From NCBI GenBank assembly GCA_020404105.1, contig JADBWH010000142.1:1-33351 (forward strand): a DNA stretch of 33,351 nucleotides. The letters run 5' to 3'. Shown piece after piece: positions 30,217 through 33,351 of this stretch; the first letter of the stretch is position 1; each line of letters begins with the position of its first letter. The stretch comes from Pseudanabaena sp. M53BS1SP1A06MG. Its GTDB lineage: Bacteria; Cyanobacteriota; Cyanobacteriia; Pseudanabaenales; Pseudanabaenaceae. The notes below the pieces were generated by a model that saw only the letters and a list, made by a program, of their open reading frames with translations, ran no database searches and was not told where the DNA came from. A program made the position numbers and the translations under genes.

Positions 30217-32583
30217 ATGCTAACGATCGCCAAGACCAACCTCGCTACAGGAGAGATCGTCGATAACGAGATTCAATTTCGGGACACCTTACTCGAAGCC
30301 CTGCATCCAGACATCAACCTCACCATCGGCAACATTTCCAGCTACTTACAAAAGATAGCCAAAGCCGAAACCATCGCCAAAACCAGCAAATCCGCCAGCA
30401 AGCGCAGCACGGCAACCAAAAGCATTGTACCCCTGAAGAAACAAGCGATCGCCGCCTTAACCAAAGGACTAGACAAACACCAACTAGCAGGAGCATCGGG
30501 AGCCAGAAAACATGGAGACTTCTTCTTCAGCCAAGGACTCAACCCCTTTGCCACTTATTTCCCCAGCGCTATGGGACAAATCAACTACGGCTCCATCCTG
30601 ATGACCGAATGCCTGAAAATCTATGGCATCGAACGAGTAAACATCCTAATTGTCCAAGACAAAGAACATCGCACCGATGACTGTCACGGCAAAATCAGCC
30701 ATGAATTTCTGAATCAACTGCGCCAAAGCGAAGATTTTGTCATCCCAGCCAACACACCATTCCAGTTTCGAGCAGGAATTGCTAATCAATGGGTAGCCAA
30801 AGGAACCTTGCAACTCAGCCTAAACTGTCCCAAAGGCATTGACCTAATCTTGCCCCTATCCTGCTTCAAAGGACATAAACCCGAACTAGGTATCCACAAA
30901 CTCGCCAACTTGAAACTAGGAATCGTCAACTTCGCTCAAAAGCGGCGAGTCAAAACCTCCTATACCGTCTGGCAATGGTTCAGCCAACAAGCGATCGCCC
31001 AAGATGTCTTACCCACCACCCAACAGAAAGCCGAAACCCTAGTTGCCGCTCAAAGAGACATCAAACAACTCTGCCAACTCGTGCAAACAGAGCAATGGGT
31101 CAAAGCAGACGATCCTGAAGAAGCAAGTAACGAAGAAGAAGCCGATGGCAAAATCCTATCGGAAATCCTCAAACATGACATTCACGGACAACTGCTAGAA
31201 CATCCCTATGTGGTGCGAAAGATTGAAGACCTCGTAAGACGAAGATGGTTAACCCTCGCCACTAGCGGCGGCATTAACTTCTCCAGCTTCATGGCACAAC
31301 CCTGCCCTGAACTCGGAGAACTGGAAATGTGTATCCCCGAAATGCCTGAAGGCGAGTATGTCGGCTTCAGATATCCTATCCGCGATCGCAACGACCTCCA
31401 GATTTGGACAAACAAACACATCAAGGGACTCAACCAACAGGGAACCATGTATGTCAATCCAGACATCGCCCGTGACTATTGCGGTATGGACTTTGACGGA
31501 GATACCTTCTGCGTGAAATCAGTTAAGAAATTACCTGAAATCGCCCAAGAAATCCGTCAGCACCACATCAAGCCCACCACCTACAAACCCGACAAAGTGC
31601 CAGTCCAAGGCACATTAGCCGAAGTCGCCCTAAGATCCACCGAAAACCAAATTGGACTGATTACCTATTACCTAGCCACCGCATGGGCAACAGGGAATCA
31701 TCAATACATTGGAGGCTTAGCTCAAGAAGTCCAAGTCGCAGTAGATCGGCTCAAATCCGACCTCAGCCACGACCAAGCCTTTCTCGATGAAGTCGGCAAA
31801 AGCTTACCAAAACTAGATTGGCTAATTGACCGCAAACAACAAGGAGTCTATGGCAGCTACTACGACCCAAAGCAGAGATGCAAAATGCCCGCAAGAACAA
31901 TGGAAGCTAACGGTGAATACCAAGACGCAATCTCATTCCTGATTCAAGCTGTAAATGCCATCTGGCAACCTGTAGATTTGCATGAGCGCACCCTGCTCGA
32001 ATTCCGCGAACTATTCCTCAAACCGAACGAAACGCTTTACAAAAGAGCGATCGCCCGTCGTGATGAATATACCAGCAAGATTAGGGAGGCAATGAAACTA
32101 TCAAGCGATCGGGAATCCCGCAAGAAAATCCTGAGAGCAGCAGTGCAATGGGCGAAAGCACTGGGCGAGAAACTAAGGCAGAAAAGCGAACAGACCGTAC
32201 AAACCTATGCCGCCGCCATGTGGCAAGCCAGTCACAACGGCGATCACGGAACCGCAAGCGTAGTCTTCAATATGTTCCTACCAGAGATCTGCGATCGGCT
32301 CCATGACAACCAACTGATGCGACTGCAAATTGTAGGCGCACAGTATGGAGAACTTGCATCAACCAAATGGACAGGAAATGGAGAACACGCCTGCATCCCC
32401 ATCGTAGTATCTCAACGTCAAGAAGATGGCAGATATCAAATAGAAGTCATCCGTAAAAGCAGAGAAAAGCCATACCTGCTAGGACTCGTCGCCAAAGACT
32501 CCGCCAAAGTATTGGTGGGAGAATACACAGCTTCGCTGAAAACTCATCAAAAGACCATAGTTTGCGAACTGGTTGCTGCCTAG
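30217..32583 (+). CDS. Second single-chain two-barrel RNA polymerase-like protein (RdRP/QDE-1/YonO-like)
   Basis: 788 residues from ATG 30217. It has the same motif series as the 1625-residue protein: VNILIVQDKE (141-150), DDCHGKIS (154-161), PFQFRAG (181-187), barrel lysines K195 (AKGT) and K218 (SCFKG), FRYP (384-387), metal-binding DFDGD (425-429), then TENQIG and QVAVDRLKS (506-514). Outside these motifs the two proteins are strongly diverged, so they are ancient paralogues or separate acquisitions. The C-terminal 270 residues are mostly helical and basic, ending in a small beta part. It lacks the SLOG and ASCH-like domains. It is predicted to be a template-dependent RNA polymerase; whether the template is DNA or RNA cannot be told. 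Backbone-type codon use. Confidence 0.85.
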   Translation: MLTIAKTNLATGEIVDNEIQFRDTLLEALHPDINLTIGNISSYLQKIAKAETIAKTSKSASKRSTATKSIVPLKKQAIAALTKGLDKHQLAGASGARKHGDFFFSQGLNPFATYFPSAMGQINYGSILMTECLKIYGIERVNILIVQDKEHRTDDCHGKISHEFLNQLRQSEDFVIPANTPFQFRAGIANQWVAKGTLQLSLNCPKGIDLILPLSCFKGHKPELGIHKLANLKLGIVNFAQKRRVKTSYTVWQWFSQQAIAQDVLPTTQQKAETLVAAQRDIKQLCQLVQTEQWVKADDPEEASNEEEADGKILSEILKHDIHGQLLEHPYVVRKIEDLVRRRWLTLATSGGINFSSFMAQPCPELGELEMCIPEMPEGEYVGFRYPIRDRNDLQIWTNKHIKGLNQQGTMYVNPDIARDYCGMDFDGDTFCVKSVKKLPEIAQEIRQHHIKPTTYKPDKVPVQGTLAEVALRSTENQIGLITYYLATAWATGNHQYIGGLAQEVQVAVDRLKSDLSHDQAFLDEVGKSLPKLDWLIDRKQQGVYGSYYDPKQRCKMPARTMEANGEYQDAISFLIQAVNAIWQPVDLHERTLLEFRELFLKPNETLYKRAIARRDEYTSKIREAMKLSSDRESRKKILRAAVQWAKALGEKLRQKSEQTVQTYAAAMWQASHNGDHGTASVVFNMFLPEICDRLHDNQLMRLQIVGAQYGELASTKWTGNGEHACIPIVVSQRQEDGRYQIEVIRKSREKPYLLGLVAKDSAKVLVGEYTASLKTHQKTIVCELVAA

Positions 32584-32589
32584 AAATCA

Positions 32590-32617
32590 AGGGGATAAAG
32601 CAATCGCTTTATCCCCT
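32590..32617 (+). terminator. 12-bp perfect hairpin after the polymerase-like gene
   Basis: AGGGGATAAAGC (32590-32601) pairs with GCTTTATCCCCT (32606-32617) around AATC, 6 bp after the stop codon, followed by a pyrimidine-rich CTATCTATCTTCT. Good terminator candidate closing the locus. Confidence 0.65.
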
Positions 32618-32678
32618 CTATCTATCTTCTAGAGAAAAAGAATTAGTCAGTCCAAAAACTTTGCTAAACTGAGCAGAT

Positions 32679-33284
32679 ATGAAAACGGATACACTCTTTT
32701 ATCAATTATTCAACACCTTTCACACTCTACTGTTTGAGCTAATCGAACGCCCAATCTCTGAAGCAGAAGGCTATGAATTTAGCTCAGTGGAGGTGAAAGA
32801 AAAAGCCTTTCGGTTTGATGGGATATTTATCCCCAAAGCCAAAGACAAGCCGATATATCTAATTGAAGTGCAGTTTCAGCAAAAGGAAGACTTTTACTGG
32901 GAATACCTATCCGAGATATATCTGTACCTGAATCAGTCTAGACCTGAACAAGAATGGCAAGCGATCGCCATCTTTGCGAGGCGCAGTTACGAACCAGAGC
33001 CAAGAAGCCACGTGCAGGAAATGCTCGACTGTCAAAGGATACAACGAGTTTACCTAGAAGATCTTCTAGAGCGAGAGACAAACTCTTTTGCGATCGGTAT
33101 TATTCAGCTAATCTTGTCTAGCGAAAGTCAAGCTGTCAGCATGGCAAGACAATTAGGCGAGAAGATAGAGCAAGAAAACAATACCGAAATTCAAGAGCAG
33201 GTACTAGAATTAACTCATATTACGCAGAAGTCTAAAAAGGTTTCAGGGAGTGCCATTCCAAGTAAGATTGCTGCAAAGCCTTGA
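32679..33284 (+). CDS. DUF2887 / Rpn-type PD-(D/E)XK protein, shortened C-terminus
   Basis: 201 residues. MKTDTLFYQLFNTFHTLLFE and FSSVEVKEKAFRFDGIFIP are the typical start of the cyanobacterial DUF2887 family (transposase-derived PD-(D/E)XK nucleases). D47, then E63-x-Q65 in YLIEVQFQQKE, form the active-site pattern. Full proteins are about 260-320 residues and continue with a helical, Glu/Gly-rich tail. Here the family resemblance fades after VLELTHI and the frame stops in a tail that does not look like the family, so the 3' end has probably been lost or frameshifted. It is multi-copy cargo in cyanobacteria. The last 67 bp of the window hold nothing I can name. Confidence 0.75.
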   Translation: MKTDTLFYQLFNTFHTLLFELIERPISEAEGYEFSSVEVKEKAFRFDGIFIPKAKDKPIYLIEVQFQQKEDFYWEYLSEIYLYLNQSRPEQEWQAIAIFARRSYEPEPRSHVQEMLDCQRIQRVYLEDLLERETNSFAIGIIQLILSSESQAVSMARQLGEKIEQENNTEIQEQVLELTHITQKSKKVSGSAIPSKIAAKP

Positions 33285-33351
33285 TATATAACTTGGATTT
33301 GAGAGCAAAATGATTTAGTTTAGAATTAAGTTTGAGAACCTCCAATTTCAC

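Overview
The window reads as a large cyanobacterial mobile replicon (conjugative plasmid, or an integrated element derived from one). The cyanobacterial HIP1 octamer GCGATCGC occurs throughout, the DNA is AT-leaning, and most recognisable proteins look like cyanobacterial families. A partition operon, remnants of a conjugative type IV secretion system (T4SS), a tyrosine recombinase, an IS remnant and several toxin-antitoxin or nuclease genes all point to a plasmid. No chromosomal housekeeping gene, rRNA, tRNA or CRISPR array was seen. I cannot name the species.

Layout. 1-5.1 kb: a gene cut by the window edge, a small HTH protein, then a minus-strand transfer block: a secreted protein, a large exported peptidoglycan hydrolase (GH19-like plus M23) and the C-terminal part of a type IA topoisomerase. 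5.1-9.8 kb: a plus-strand two-gene cassette of unknown function, a repeat protein followed by a coiled-coil/TPR protein. It sits exactly between the headless topoisomerase and a VirB4-like ATPase that has lost its motor half. 9.8-12.05 kb: the remaining VirB4-like, VirB3-like and VirB2-like genes. 12.4-18.05 kb: cargo made of HipBA with a three-unit operator array, two PD-(D/E)XK-type nuclease genes, a tyrosine recombinase with a divergent HTH/zinc-ribbon gene, and a damaged IS1-family element. 18.05-19.8 kb: a ParA plus small RHH-type partner operon with repeated TAATGACACC sites and several strong hairpins. 20-21.2 kb: a ComFB-like protein translationally overlapping a serine recombinase that has lost its catalytic residues.

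21.6-32.6 kb is the most unusual part. It encodes two different single-chain proteins (1625 aa and about 788 aa) with the full signature of the two-barrel RNA polymerase superfamily, in the style of eukaryotic RNA-dependent RNA polymerases, QDE-1 and phage YonO. Each has a D-C-x3-I-S motif, an F-Q-F-R-A-G motif, two lysines about 24 residues apart, an R-x-P motif, the metal-binding D-F-D-G-D, and a downstream A-V-D-x2-K motif. The larger one also carries a SLOG-like Rossmann domain and an ASCH/PUA-like domain. Between them lie a HigBA toxin-antitoxin pair, an RNA ligase and three small unrecognised proteins, one with a membrane anchor and a Rho-N/SAP-like tail. An RNA-synthesis plus RNA-sealing locus on a plasmid is the best candidate here for an undescribed system. 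The polymerase family assignment rests on motifs I can see. That these genes act together is inference.

By base usage the window splits into backbone and cargo. The backbone (transfer genes, ComFB/recombinase pair, polymerase-like genes and their small neighbours) has C-rich codons such as GCC, ACC, CCC and AAC, and its genes are often followed by perfect 12-13 bp hairpins. The cargo (5.2-9.8, 12.4-19.8, 26.9-28.5 and 32.7-33.3 kb) is AT-richer. The dispersed 39-bp repeat lies at the edges of the 26.9-28.5 kb cargo.
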